Source: PALSA-693 sp963702305
GTDB lineage: Bacteria > Actinomycetota > Acidimicrobiia > Acidimicrobiales > Palsa-688
Direction of reading: 5' to 3'
DNA: 64,000 nt
Assembly (NCBI GenBank): GCA_963702305.1
Contig: CAVPBX010000009.1
Span: 1-64,000 of the forward strand
Part shown: positions 1 to 9,254 of the stretch, one piece after another
Layout of the letters: every line of letters begins with the position of its first letter
Numbering within the stretch: the stretch's first letter is position 1
Position numbers and translations under genes: made by a program
The notes under the pieces: model-generated
What the model saw: only the letters and a program-made list of their open reading frames with translations
Databases searched by the model: none
What the model was told of the DNA's origin: nothing

Positions 1-1754
1 ATCGCCTCCTCACCGGTGTGCACCATTGGCTGCTGCAGACACGGCACCTATCGTGGCTCTTCAGTTCAGTATCGGAGGAGAGGTGGGCGACGGACAAGGA
101 TCGATTGCACCGGGCGCCGCCGGGACTGTCGCTTACACGGTGACAAACCCACTTACGGTCTTGACCGGGATTCCGAGTTCTGTGACCTATAGAGGAGGCA
201 CTGGTGAAAATGTCAACATAATTTTTGGCCTGCCGCCCAGCCCCGCGCACACGACGGTTACTCAAGGCTTCTGTGCGACCCCTGCACCGACGCCTGGGCC
301 CGGGTCTGGAGCTTAGCCCGTTGTGAGGCACTTCCCCTGGACTTACGCATGTAGCTACAGCAATCCCAGGGCGTGCTTTTCGAAGCTTTGTTAGGCAGTC
401 TGCTGTCACGCGTCAAACTAGACGAATTACAGATGCGGCGGGTCTAGATAGGAGGTCTGGTACGGAGAGCTTTCAACCATAGCGCTTCACGCAACAAAAT
501 GGCCGTCCGCTAAGGCCGCCAAAGGTGATAAAGGGAGCCCAGTTTAACCGATCGAGGAAGGCCAGTTTAGGCACTAAGCGATGGGGGCGTAAAGTGTGAG
601 GCAGGCTCCACCGGTCGACTCAATCTTACGACTCACCTTCGGTCATCTTGTACTCACCCACGCTCGCGAGTAGGTCCTGGTGAAGCAGCGCCGCATAGGT
701 GAGTTGCCAAGTGAGCTCCGGGCAGATTTCTGTTCTTTTTTCTCGTCAGAACAATCCCCTGATGGCGTCCCCGACGGGTGACGTTGTCCGCATTAGTCTG
801 AGCGAAGTCAGCACCTCTAACTTCAGGGAACTATTTCTTGCGGCTCATCCTTACACTATCCACCTCGTCCGATTGCTAGCGTGTGCCACTCAGGGCCTGG
901 TGAAAGTCTAATATAGCGAATCGCGTAACAACGATTGCTCGTTGACTCCATAATCAGTACCTGGATCAGCTAGCACGTGGCTTTTTGGAAAGTTCAGCTA
1001 ACAATCCGGCGAGGTGGGCGTTGTACATCCCAGCTCCATTTCTCCAGTCCTAAAGTCCATAGCGAAATCTATAACAACCGGAGCCGTTAGTTGAAAGAGC
1101 CTACTCTCTACAACTCCTTTGGCGAGGAGCAATCCTCTATTGGATACCTCCATTATTGCGAAGCCAAAGAACGAAAGGATGCCTCAACCGCATGGTCTCT
1201 GCCCAAGCCATTGAGCAGACGCAGTTGTGGTCGGTGCGGGATAAGCTAATCTGACTAGGTCACCATGCGCCGCAAAACGCTCCCCGGCTAGAAAACCGCC
1301 GGCAAGCCTTCGGACCTGTTCTTCGCATTCCGTTGTTTGGCCATGGGCGTCATGACCAGACCTCTGGGTCTGCAAGAACATCCACGCCGTTGACGTCCTG
1401 AACTTGCTTCTGATGGCGTCGATCGAAGACCATACCAACAATCCTAGTAGTCATGATCATCTCACCCACTCGAAGACGATATTCCATCTTCTACTGGATT
1501 CGAAAGCGAAGAAGGAATCTCAGAACACGAAGATCTTGCAGGAGAGTTTCTTCAAGCCATCCTTCAAGAATCCTTCCGCATGAGCCTCAAGATGTCCGGC
1601 CCGTCTCCCTGAGTCGTTCCAGCCGGTGAAGCAGAGATAAGTGGCCAACGAATCCCTAAAGGCGGAAGGAAGGACAATATTTCGCCTGTCTTCCCAAAAC
1701 TATAGCTCCCTCGATAGCTAATCCGCGCCATTACGTATTTTTTTTCTCTTTCAG
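1..1754. other. Unassigned moderate-GC stretch, no recognisable gene
   Basis: Base composition is clearly less GC-rich than the DNA after about 3.9 kb, and stops are frequent in all frames. One frame is open from the window edge to the stop ending at 316 and reads as a Thr/Val/Pro-rich peptide containing GTVAYTVTNP, which could be the tail of a secreted or beta-sandwich protein, but nothing confirms it. From 317 to 1754 I see no gene, RNA or repeat I can support. It probably belongs to the same fungal-type source as the next features. Confidence 0.4.
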
Positions 1755-2062
1755 AAGATCGCATCTTCATCGTCATACCTCATCCACCACAGCCCCACCC
1801 CTCTTCTCCTTGCCCGAGACTTTCGACCCGTCGTACTGGCTTGGTCCTTCCGCGACCGAGCTCAACAAGTTTGTTCGTTCCGTTCTCCAGGAGGCTCAGG
1901 TCCTGTCTTGGTGTGAAGAAAAATCCCTACCTATGTAAGTTTGCGGAGAGGGCAGAACAAAACTGACTTGCCCCCCTCTCTCTTTCCGGTTTCAACCTGG
2001 TTAGAGCGCAATTACAGCCGAACGTAGCGTATGTAGCTCGGAAATTCAACATTAACTCGTAA
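1755..2062 (+). CDS. Candidate last exons of a fungal gene of unknown function
   Basis: Inferred from splice signals, not homology. A pyrimidine-rich tract ending in TTTCAG at 1754 precedes an open exon (1755-1934) encoding the segment PETFDPSYWLGPSATELNKF. It ends at a consensus donor GTAAGT (1935). A branch-point-like CTGAC and an acceptor TTAG at 2004 define a 70-nt intron. Joining 1934 to 2005 keeps the frame open and gives a short tail, NVAYVARKFNINS, with a TAA at 2060-2062. The short intron with consensus ends is typical of filamentous ascomycetes. I do not recognise the protein, and upstream exons were not traced. Confidence 0.35.
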
Positions 2063-2838
2063 GAAGATAGGCAAATGTCCCATTGTCTCCAGGCTCCATA
2101 GTCGCTACGAGGTGACGGCACTTTGGGGGGCATCTAGTTCTAAGGTCTCTTTCTGACGCACGCACGACACATACACATACAGCCCGAGGACGGAGACACT
2201 GCCCCGGCGAGAGGCCTTTTTGCCCTTCTTCTACGGCCCGCATTTGAGGGCGCATGTGAGGCATGTTGAGGTTTGAAACTGGGAAAGTCTCATGACCATC
2301 GAAGAAGTTCATGAATGGCGAGAGCGCCTGGAGTGGAAGGAAAAGGAAAGGTCTATTGTGTCCCAATTGCTTGCTAGCGAGTTTCATCGCAATCTCAAAC
2401 ATTGCTCGCAAGGTTTCTAAATGTTTTCGAATTATCTTCTCCTTTTCCTCTGTAACCGCCCTTTTTGGTGAAGAAGCAACGAAGAAATCCTCGTTCATCA
2501 AATTTCGGGGAAAATATGTAAAAGGGACTGCTTTCCCCTTATTTCTTCTGAAAATCCGTAACTAGGAAAATCTATAACGTGCATATATTCAACAAAGCTT
2601 TCACTATCGTCATCCTCGTCATCATCATCCAAAAATGCCGTCCCTAATTCTTTGCTAATCCTCTTCTGTGCTTGTCCATCATTTCTCCCGCCACAACCGC
2701 CGCGCAGAAGAAGCACTGCACATGCAACATTCATCTCCGCGGTCCCCTCTTCCCTCCCTCCCTCCCACCAGTCGCGGAGAAAGGTAGGATCATTATCATT
2801 ATCATACAAATCATCAAAAGCGTCAAAAACGCCCCGCT
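2063..2838. other. Probable fungal intergenic or UTR sequence
   Basis: This lies between the candidate gene end at 2062 and the stop codon of the minus-strand methyltransferase at 2839. It contains simple-sequence runs such as repeated tcatc near 2605-2630. A minus-strand open frame (2809 to 2498) encodes an Asp/Glu-rich stretch, but it has no splice context or recognisable domain. I do not call a gene here. Confidence 0.4.
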
Positions 2839-3903
2839 CTATTCTGCCGGTTCTTCACTTGCCGTGGGTATGAGCGTCGTAGCGGTCGCTGGGTCTTCAA
2901 CCTCGGGCCTTCGCAGAGGTTTTCGCCCGTAGCAAAATGCGCTTGAAGACCAAAAATCTCAATAACCGGTTTCCTTTTCCTGCCGCAAAGATTCGGGGGG
3001 ATGGTGGGAAAACTTACATATCTTGGTAGGCATGCACGCTCTTATCTCTCATCGCTTTTCTTATGTTGGCACACAGGACCTTCACTTCCTCTGGAGTCCA
3101 CTACAGAAGGGAAAAATTAGTCTCAATTCACGCATGTTCGCTCTTACACTTCCTTTTGTTTAGCGACCTGAATGATGCACCATTCAATTCCCCAAAAAAT
3201 TCAGGAACTAAGTCGTCAAGTAGTAAGGGAAAGAGAGAAAGGAGATGGGGAGAAATCAGAAAGAGGGGGAAGAGGGGTAGAGGAGAACATACACCCAAGT
3301 GTTCAGTAAACAGATACAGCACCCAACCTTCCATTCCCTGGTCCCAAGACGCAGCATTATACCTGCCAATCTCCTTCATTTTCTTATCCTTGGGCCACCC
3401 GCCCATCGGCCATTTAAATCGCACCTCCCTGATCTCCTCAAATCCGGCTTCTGTCATATCTTGCCTCATATGGTTGATCACCCGGAATGACCTGCCAAAT
3501 TTCTCCGCTGCCTCGAGCGTCAAGGGCCCCCACTGCTCAAACCCCGTGCCCGCGATGCTACCGTCTTCGCTCTGCGCCACAGGGTCGATTTCGACCTGCT
3601 CATACCACCCGCCAGGCTTGAGTGCCCTCAGCACTTCGGCGTAGAGTTTCTGGTAATCGATCACGGACCCGAAGAGCTGGCGCCCGTGGATCATATCGAA
3701 GGTCGAGGGCGTGTATGTCCATGGGGCGCAGAAATCATCGATTTCGAATTGGACCTGGAGCGCTTTTGTCAATAAAACTCCAGAAACCCGGATTTTCTCT
3801 TGCTAATTGTTTCTCATTTAATTTCTCATGACTCACGTTGGATGGGACGAAGGAAGGTTGGATCGGAGAGAGGTCGTTGCCAATTATGGAGGCGGAGGGA
3901 TAT
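2839..3903 (-). CDS. Fungal LaeA-like SAM-dependent methyltransferase, 5' truncated, four exons visible
   Basis: The gene reads on the minus strand as exons 3903?-3837, 3754-3293, 3100-3018 and 2941-2839. Introns are 3836-3755 (GTGAGT...CAG), 3292-3101 (GTATGT...TAG) and 3017-2942 (GTAAGT...AG), and joining them keeps one frame to a TAG at 2839. The first visible exon carries IIGNDLSPIQPSFVPSN, the SAM-binding signature of fungal LaeA/TAM-type methyltransferases. Exon 2 holds FEIDDFCAPW, FDMIHGRQLFGS, LKPGGWYEQVE and NAASWDQGMEGWVLYLFT. The last exons supply WTPEEVKVL and the family-typical CYGRKP near the C-terminus. Family knowledge: these are nuclear regulators of secondary metabolism or related methyltransferases of uncertain substrate. 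The N-terminal third is lost at the junction with bacterial DNA. Confidence 0.85.
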
Positions 3904-3912
3904 TGCGCCGCC
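3895..3912. other. Fungal-bacterial sequence junction
   Basis: On the minus strand the reading frame passes from a bacterial FAD-oxidoreductase segment (GRLHADRAVAA) straight into the fungal methyltransferase segment (YPSASIIGNDLSP) within about six codons. On the plus strand, GC content drops and introns appear on the left side. Both genes run the same way and are cut mid-domain. This looks like a chimeric join made in assembly or library construction rather than a natural fusion. Confidence 0.85.
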
Positions 3913-4351
3913 ACCGCCCGATCGGCGTGCAGCCGGCCGGCGTCCGGCTGGTACACCACGTCGCCTTCGAAGCGCATGCCCGGCCAACGGGCCATGGCCG
4001 CCTCGGCACCGAGCACCTCGAACGGCAGGCCGAGGCGGCCGAGCACGCCACCGATGGCGTCGACCACTCCCGGCCCGTGGTCCACCCCACCGGTGGTCGC
4101 CAACACCGCTTGACCGCATTCCTCTTCCAGCTGGCGCCAGCCCGCCAGGCTCTCCAAGGCCAACCGGGCGTAATCCGGCTCCGCGTAGGCCAGTCGGAAG
4201 ATGCGGGAGTCGCCGTGGGAGCCGCCCCGGGTGTGGCCGCGCGGGTACTGATCCATCAGGACGACTCGGGCACGGTGCTCGCCAGCCACTGGGCGGCTGC
4301 CGATCCCATGACGCCGGCGCCGATCACCGCGAAGTCGCTGCTGGTGACCAT
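3907..4351 (-). pseudogene. FAD-dependent amine/sarcosine oxidase-like protein, truncated and frameshifted
   Basis: The N-terminal part of a monomeric sarcosine oxidase/SolA-type flavoenzyme. From ATG 4351 the frame encodes the dinucleotide-binding motif VIGAGVMGSAAAQW. Near 4285-4300 the frame must shift by one base to continue as RVVLMDQYPRGHTRGGSHGDSRI, in which HTRGGSHGDSR matches the conserved flavin-contact segment of the family. The gene is then cut at about 3907 where fungal DNA begins, so the catalytic C-terminal half is missing. The family oxidatively demethylates N-methyl amino acids to aldehyde and H2O2; the substrate here is unknown. It is divergent from the GntR gene, with 90-95 bp between the starts. 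Confidence 0.7.
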
Positions 4352-4375
4352 CACCACGAGATTACGGCCGGCGAC

Positions 4376-4421
4376 TTGACAGCACGACTCGATAGGAGCA
4401 TATTTATCTAGCAACCTAGAT
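4376..4421 (+). promoter_or_regulatory. Promoter and GntR/YtrA operator of the ABC operon
   Basis: A perfect -35 TTGACA (4376-4381), a 17-bp gap and a -10-like CATATT (4399-4404) are followed at once by a perfect inverted repeat ATCTAG-CAAC-CTAGAT (4406-4421). The dyad covers the expected transcription start. This is where an autoregulatory YtrA-type repressor, such as the one encoded next at 4447, would block initiation. The assignment to that regulator is inference from position. Confidence 0.65.
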
Positions 4422-4446
4422 GAATAGAGATAGAGGGTAGGGCAGA

Positions 4447-4839
4447 GTGATCGAGTTCCATCTCGACTCCCGTTCGGGCGTGTCGCCGTATCTACAAGTG
4501 GTCCAGCAGGTGCGACAGGCCCTGCGGTTGGGGTTGCTCGAAGAGGGTGACCAGCTCCCGACGGTCAAGGACGTGGTGGCGCGCCTGGCCATCAACCCCA
4601 ACACCGTGCTCAAGGCCTACCGGGAACTGGAGCACGACGGGCTGGTGGCGGCCCGGCCCGGGGTGGGGACGTTCGTGATCAAGACATTGTCCGACGCCTC
4701 CCTCGCCGCCCACGGGCCGCTGCGCCAGGAGTTGGCGCGCTGGCTGGCCAAGGCCCGCCGGGCCGGCCTGGACGACGAGAGCATCGAGGCCCTGTTCCGG
4801 AATTCCTTTCGGTCCACCGCTACGGAGGGCGTAGCGTGA
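4447..4839 (+). CDS. GntR-family transcriptional regulator, YtrA subfamily
   Basis: 130 residues from a GTG start. The winged-helix domain occupies about residues 5-75, with the GntR signature VKDVVARLAINPNTVLKAYRELEHDGLV as helix-turn-helix; the short helical tail (about 80-125) is typical of YtrA rather than of FadR/HutC effector domains. YtrA regulators usually repress their own ABC transporter operons. The stop overlaps the GTG of the ABC ATPase gene by four bases (GTGA), so translation is coupled. A palindromic operator sits 25 bp upstream. Confidence 0.88.
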   Translation: MIEFHLDSRSGVSPYLQVVQQVRQALRLGLLEEGDQLPTVKDVVARLAINPNTVLKAYRELEHDGLVAARPGVGTFVIKTLSDASLAAHGPLRQELARWLAKARRAGLDDESIEALFRNSFRSTATEGVA

Positions 4840-5756
4840 CCGCGGTCGTAGAAGCCCGGGGCCTGGGCAAACGCTACGGCCGGCGCCGAGCCCTGTCGGA
4901 CTGCGACCTGGCCGTGCCCGCCGGGCACGTGGCGGCGCTGGTCGGCCCCAACGGCGCGGGCAAGACCACTTTGCTGCACCTGGCCGTCGGTCTCCTCTCC
5001 CCCACCGTGGGCTCCATCGAGGTACTGGGGGCGACGGTCACCGGCGACCCGGCCTTGCTGAGCCGGATCGGTTTCGTGGCCCAGGACAGCCCCACCTACG
5101 CCAACCTCAGCGTGGCCGATCACCTCCGTCTCGGCGCCCGGCTCAACCCCGGTTGGGACGGGCGCCTGGCCCAGGACCGCATCGACCTGCTCGGGCTGGA
5201 CCCGCGCCAGCGGACGGGGAGCTTGTCAGGGGGCCAGCGGGCCCAGCTGGCGCTCACGCTGGCGATGGCGAAACGGCCGGAGTTGCTGCTCCTCGACGAG
5301 CCGGTCGCCAGTCTGGATCCCCTGGCCCGGCGGGAGTTCCTGCAAAGCCTGATGGGGTTCGTGGCCGAGGAGGGGGTCAGCGTGCTGCTCTCCTCGCATT
5401 TGGTCGCTGACCTGGAACGGGTCTGCGACTACCTGATCGTTCTCATCGCCTCGCGGGTGCAGTTGGCGGGCGAGATCGACGAGCTGCTGGCGTCGCATCA
5501 CCGGCTCACCGGGCCGCGCCGCGACCCCGATCGGATGCCCGCCGACCAGGCCGTGATCGAGGCCAGCCACACGGACCGCCAAAGCACCCTGCTGGTGCGC
5601 AGTGATGGCCCGATCCACGATCCGGCCTGGACGGTGGAAGACGTGGGTATGGAGGACGTGGTGCTGGCCTACATGCGCCAGGCTGCAGGCCAGAAGCCTG
5701 CTTCCAGCCCGACTGCCAGTCCGACGGGCTCGACGACGTTGGGGGTGCGACGGTGA
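4836..5756 (+). CDS. ABC transporter ATP-binding protein
   Basis: 306 residues with a complete nucleotide-binding domain: Walker A GPNGAGKTT near residue 37, signature LSGGQRAQLA near 133, Walker B LLLLDEP near 152, and the switch His in SSHLVADLE. The C-terminal extension of about 90 residues (after 220) resembles those of ABC-2 exporters of the YtrB/CcmA type. It starts by GTGA overlap with the GntR gene and overlaps the permease start by four bases, so the three genes form one operon. The substrate is not evident; YtrA-linked transporters often act in cell-envelope or antibiotic stress. Confidence 0.9.
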   Translation: MTAVVEARGLGKRYGRRRALSDCDLAVPAGHVAALVGPNGAGKTTLLHLAVGLLSPTVGSIEVLGATVTGDPALLSRIGFVAQDSPTYANLSVADHLRLGARLNPGWDGRLAQDRIDLLGLDPRQRTGSLSGGQRAQLALTLAMAKRPELLLLDEPVASLDPLARREFLQSLMGFVAEEGVSVLLSSHLVADLERVCDYLIVLIASRVQLAGEIDELLASHHRLTGPRRDPDRMPADQAVIEASHTDRQSTLLVRSDGPIHDPAWTVEDVGMEDVVLAYMRQAAGQKPASSPTASPTGSTTLGVRR

Positions 5757-6686
5757 TCTGGCTGACCTGGCGGCAGTTTCGGTCGTCGGCTGCGGTCGCG
5801 GTCGTGGCCCTGGGCGCGGTCGCGGTCGTCCTGGGGGTCACCGACGCCCAGCACGCCGCCGCCACCACGACTTTCTTGTCCCACGACCACCTGCTGAAAT
5901 TCCTCGAGTACCGCGTCGGTCGCGATTCCCGCGCTGCTCGGGGCGTTCTGGGGGGCGCCGCTCGTCGCCCGCGAGCTGGAGACCGGTACCTGGCGCCTGG
6001 CCTGGTCCCAGAGCATCACCCGCACCCGCTGGCTCACCACCAAAGTCGGTCTGATCGGCTTGGCCAGCGTGGCGACGACCGGGGCGTTCACCCTCATGCT
6101 GACCGCGTGGTCGAGCCCGGCGGTCAATCAGGGCCGGCTCACTCCCGCCATGTTCGGCGAGCGCGGCATCGCCCCTATGGGATATGCCGCCTTCGGATTC
6201 GCCCTCGGCGTCACGGCCGGCGTCCTCATCCGCCGCACCGTGCCGGCCATGGCGACCACCCTCGTCACCTTCCTGGTGGCCCGTATCGCGGTCCAGACCT
6301 GGCTGCGACCGCACTTCGCGGCCCCGATCAAGGTCATCCAAGCCTACGCGTCGCCGAAGGGCGCGCCCGGCTTTGCCGCCAAACCGGGCGACTGGGTGTG
6401 GTCCAACACCCTCATCGACTCCGCCGGTCACGTCGTCAACACCGTGCCGTGCCAGTCGCGGGGATCGGGCGCGGCCGTTGGCGCCGGCGGGCCCGTCAGC
6501 CGGGGCGCGCTGGATGGCACCCAGGCGGCCGTTCAGTCGTGCCTGGCCCACTATCGGGCCATCGTCACCTATGAGCCCGCCGGCCGCTACTGGACCTTCC
6601 AGTGGTACGAGACCGCCGTCTTCGGTGGTCTCGCCCTCCTCCTCGCCGGTTTCTGCGTCTGGTGGGTCCGCCGGCGAATGACCTGA
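5753..6686 (+). CDS. ABC transporter permease, one frameshift
   Basis: The N-terminus (MIWLTWRQFRSSAAVAVVAL) is the usual start of ABC-2 permeases paired with YtrB-like ATPases. At about 5905-5912 the frame must shift by one base to continue as SVAIPALLGAFWGAPLVA and RELETGTWRLAWSQSITRTR, the conserved cytoplasmic loop, and then through further membrane segments to WWVRRRMT. The protein would have about 310 residues and several transmembrane helices. It is the third gene of the operon and overlaps the ATPase by four bases. The break is more likely a sequence error than a real lesion, because both halves are intact. Confidence 0.75.
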
Positions 6687-6720
6687 GCTGGCCGAGGTCT
6701 TCGAGACGGCGGGCGCGCCA

Positions 6721-6870
6721 GTGGTGCGGGCGCGGGCCCGGTGGTGCGGGCGCGGGCCCGGTGGTGCGGGCGCGGGCCCGGTGGTGCGGGCGCGGGCCCG
6801 GTGGTGCGGGCGCGGGCCCGGTGGTGCGGGCGCGGGCCCGGTGGTGCGGGCGCGGGCCCGGTGGTGCGGG
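6721..6870. repeat. Perfect 20-bp tandem repeat, 7.5 copies
   Basis: The unit gtggtgcgggcgcgggcccg is repeated without a single change seven times plus half a copy. It lies in the gap between the convergent ends of the ABC permease gene (stop at 6686) and the HNH gene (stop at 6881). Each unit contains the 8-bp palindrome CGGGCCCG, so the array could form a series of small hairpins on either strand. The unit length is not a multiple of three and the open frames through it are low-complexity Ala/Arg/Gly/Pro peptides, so it is not coding. Confidence 0.95.
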
Positions 6871-6880
6871 CCGCCGGTCC

Positions 6881-8166
6881 CTACGCCGGCGGCGGCAGCG
6901 CCGGCGGAGGCAGCCCGCTCGGTGGCGGCACCAGGTCGAGGCCGTCATCATCAAACGGGCCGGGCGGAGGTGGGTGCCATTGCCAGGCGCCCGGTCGCCC
7001 GGTCAGCGCCCAGCCCTCGTAGGTCTTTTGGTAGTGGTGGTGGGCGCACTCCCTGGCCACCTGATCGAGGGTGGTCACGCGCGTCACGGCCCAGCCCTCG
7101 ACGTGGTCGATCTCGAGCCCGTGGGTCACGTCGCACCCCGGTATGACGCAGGTCCGGTCTCGAGCGATCAGGGCGGTGCGCTGGCGCGCCGTGACCTGGC
7201 GACCCAGATGGACGACCGAACGAATGTCGACCCCATCCCTGACGACCGCGGCCAGGAACGCGTCGGTCATCATGTCCCGCACCGTCGTCACCGGGACCGG
7301 CCCGACGCCGTCGATAACGGAGCATTCATCGCCCTCGACGTAGCCCCGGACCAGGGCGGCGTGATCGATCAGGGCGATCACCGTGGCCGGAACCGCGGGG
7401 CCACGGTCATCCGCCGGTGCACCCGACGCAGCGGCGGCCATCGCCACCAGGCCGTCTGCGGCGTAGCACTCTGACCGCTCGCGTTGCGACCCGCTCCGGG
7501 CCGCGTCAAAGGCCTTGTCCTGGAACGGCTTGAGGGACGCGAGCAAGGCTGCGAAATTTGTCGGGTGGGAGTCGGGCGTCCAGCCGTCCCGCTCCGTCGC
7601 GGTCGGTCCAGGAACGGAGGTACCGGTTGCGATGGATCTCCCGGTAGCGAGCCTGATCGTCGCTTTCGGAACGGTCGCGAGCGGCGCGGGTGGCCTGGCA
7701 GGCCTCCTTGAGGCCGCGCAGACTCCGGGTGCGCGCCTGCTCGAGGAGCCGGCTGGCGGCCGCCGCATCCGGACCGGCCGCGGAGGAGATCTCCTCCGCC
7801 TGCACCAGCGACAACTCGCCCGCCCGGCAGGCATCCGCGAGCTCGGGCTGCTCTTCGATGCCGCGCCGCGACGTCCAGGGCGGCGCGAGCCTGACCCAAC
7901 CCGCTACCCGACACGCGGGCGAGCCACTCTTCCGGCGATCGGGCGCCGGCCCGGGACCACTCAGAGCACTCGGCGGCCCGTTTGGCGGCCAAGCTCTTGC
8001 CCACACCGCACAACTTTTCACCCTGAGCGAAGAGGGCCGTCAGGCGGGCCGCGTCCTCGCCCGAATAGCGATCGATGTCGAGCGACTGGACTGTCCGCGC
8101 CAGCGCCGCGATCAGGTCCGGCAGACCGGCCTGGTCCGTCTCTGCGTGGGTCGCGGTCATCACCAT
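6881..8166 (-). CDS. DUF222 / 13E12-repeat HNH endonuclease family protein, two frameshifts
   Basis: Three reading frames must be joined. From ATG 8166, residues up to about 95 (LPDLIAALARTVQSLD to GSGLGQARAALDVA) form the DUF222 start. After about 7880 the frame continues in RGIEEQPELADACRAGELSL. From about 7580 it runs as NFAALLASLKPFQDKAFD to the end. The C-terminal HNH motif CVIPGCDVTHGLEIDHVEGW followed by ECAHHHYQKTYEGW has the paired Cys, DH and HH residues of the family. A Pro-rich tail ends at 6881. These proteins are multi-copy in actinobacteria and their role is poorly known. Confidence 0.8.
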
Positions 8167-8213
8167 GCATCGAAAGGCTACGACGGGGGTGTGACGGTGT
8201 CGCCCCCGGGGTC

Positions 8214-9224
8214 TCAGTCGAGCTCGGCCGGGAAGCCGCACCGGATGGCGAGGGCACCGTCCCGGTAGGACACGATGTCCGTCACCTCGAGGGCGCCACC
8301 GTGTTCCCGGACCTCGAGGATCTGCAGTCCGCCGGCCACCAGGCGACCGTCCGGGCCGGGTTCGTAGGTGGCGAAGGCCGGCTGTCCGTTGCACCAGCCG
8401 GCTCGCAGGGGGATCCCAAATGGGCGAGCCCCGGCGAACACGGCGTTGTCCACGAAGGCGCCGACGGCGTCACGACCTTCGAACCAAGCACTGAGCGGCG
8501 GCATGGAGAAGCGGATGTCGTCGGCGACCAGCTGGATGAATTCGCCGATGTCGGCCAGCTGCCAGGCCTCGACGTAGCGCTGGAGCAACCGCTGCAGGCG
8601 GGGGTCGGACGGGGCGACGAGCGGCGTGTCGTGGCGGGGGCGGGCGGCTTGGCGGGCGCGGAAGAGCAGGCTGTTGACGCCGGCGCCGCTGATCTCGAGC
8701 GCCTCGGCGACTTCGGCCTGGCTGAAGCCGAGGACGTCGTGGAGGAGGAGGCAGGCGCGCTGGCGGGGCGGGAGTCGTTGCAGGGCGGCGACGAACGCCA
8801 GGCTGATGTCCTCGCGCTGGATGACGGCGTCCTCGGGGTCGATGCGTCCGGCGCCCACCGGCTCCACCCAGACCAGCTCCGGGTCGGGTGGGGATGGCAT
8901 CGTCCCCGGAACAGTCGGGGGGCCGAAGCCGGTGGGGTCGATGCGGGTGCGAGTTGATCGCAGGGCGTCGAGGCAGACATTCGTGGCGATGCGGTACAGC
9001 CACCCGCCGAGCGCACCGGCGGCGTCGAAAGTCTCGAGTCGCCGCCAGGCGCGCAGCAGGGTGTCTTGGAGGGCGTCCTCGGCGTCGGGTCCGGCGCCGA
9101 GCATGCGGTAGCAATGGCGGAACAACGATCGTTCGTGCGGCGCGACCAGCGCCGCGAACGCGCCTTCGTCACCCGTGCGGGCGCGCGCCAGGACCGCGTC
9201 GACGTCGAGGGGCTCCATTACCAC
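8214..9224 (-). CDS. ECF RNA polymerase sigma factor, SigG/SigX5 type with SnoaL-like C-terminal domain
   Basis: 336 residues from GTG 9224 (ATG 9218 is also possible). Region 2 (about 20-85) contains HCYRMLGAGPDAEDALQDT and RIATNVCLDALR. Region 4 (about 150-200) contains LPPRQRACLLLHDVLGFSQA. A C-terminal SnoaL-like domain (about 215-330) begins at RLLQRYVEAWQLADIGEF. This architecture is that of the TIGR02960/SigG-like group, in which the NTF2-fold domain is thought to modulate activity instead of a classical anti-sigma factor. It lies 30 bp downstream of a VOC gene on the same strand, probably in one transcript. Confidence 0.9.
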   Translation of the reverse strand: MVMEPLDVDAVLARARTGDEGAFAALVAPHERSLFRHCYRMLGAGPDAEDALQDTLLRAWRRLETFDAAGALGGWLYRIATNVCLDALRSTRTRIDPTGFGPPTVPGTMPSPPDPELVWVEPVGAGRIDPEDAVIQREDISLAFVAALQRLPPRQRACLLLHDVLGFSQAEVAEALEISGAGVNSLLFRARQAARPRHDTPLVAPSDPRLQRLLQRYVEAWQLADIGEFIQLVADDIRFSMPPLSAWFEGRDAVGAFVDNAVFAGARPFGIPLRAGWCNGQPAFATYEPGPDGRLVAGGLQILEVREHGGALEVTDIVSYRDGALAIRCGFPAELD

Positions 9225-9254
9225 CGGGTCATCGTCGCAGACGGGCCGCGGCCG

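Noticed and set aside
2498..2809. Acidic minus-strand open frame next to the fungal methyltransferase
   Set aside because: No splice context, no recognisable domain, and it lies in the probable 3' UTR or intergenic region of the methyltransferase gene.
3735..4289. A genuine oxidase-methyltransferase fusion enzyme
   Set aside because: The fungal side contains an intron and both domains are cut mid-fold; it is an artefact of the join.
6721..6870. Periodic peptides encoded across the 20-bp repeat
   Set aside because: All six frames give trivial periodic Arg/Ala/Gly/Pro peptides because the unit is not a multiple of three; no start or ribosome site fits.
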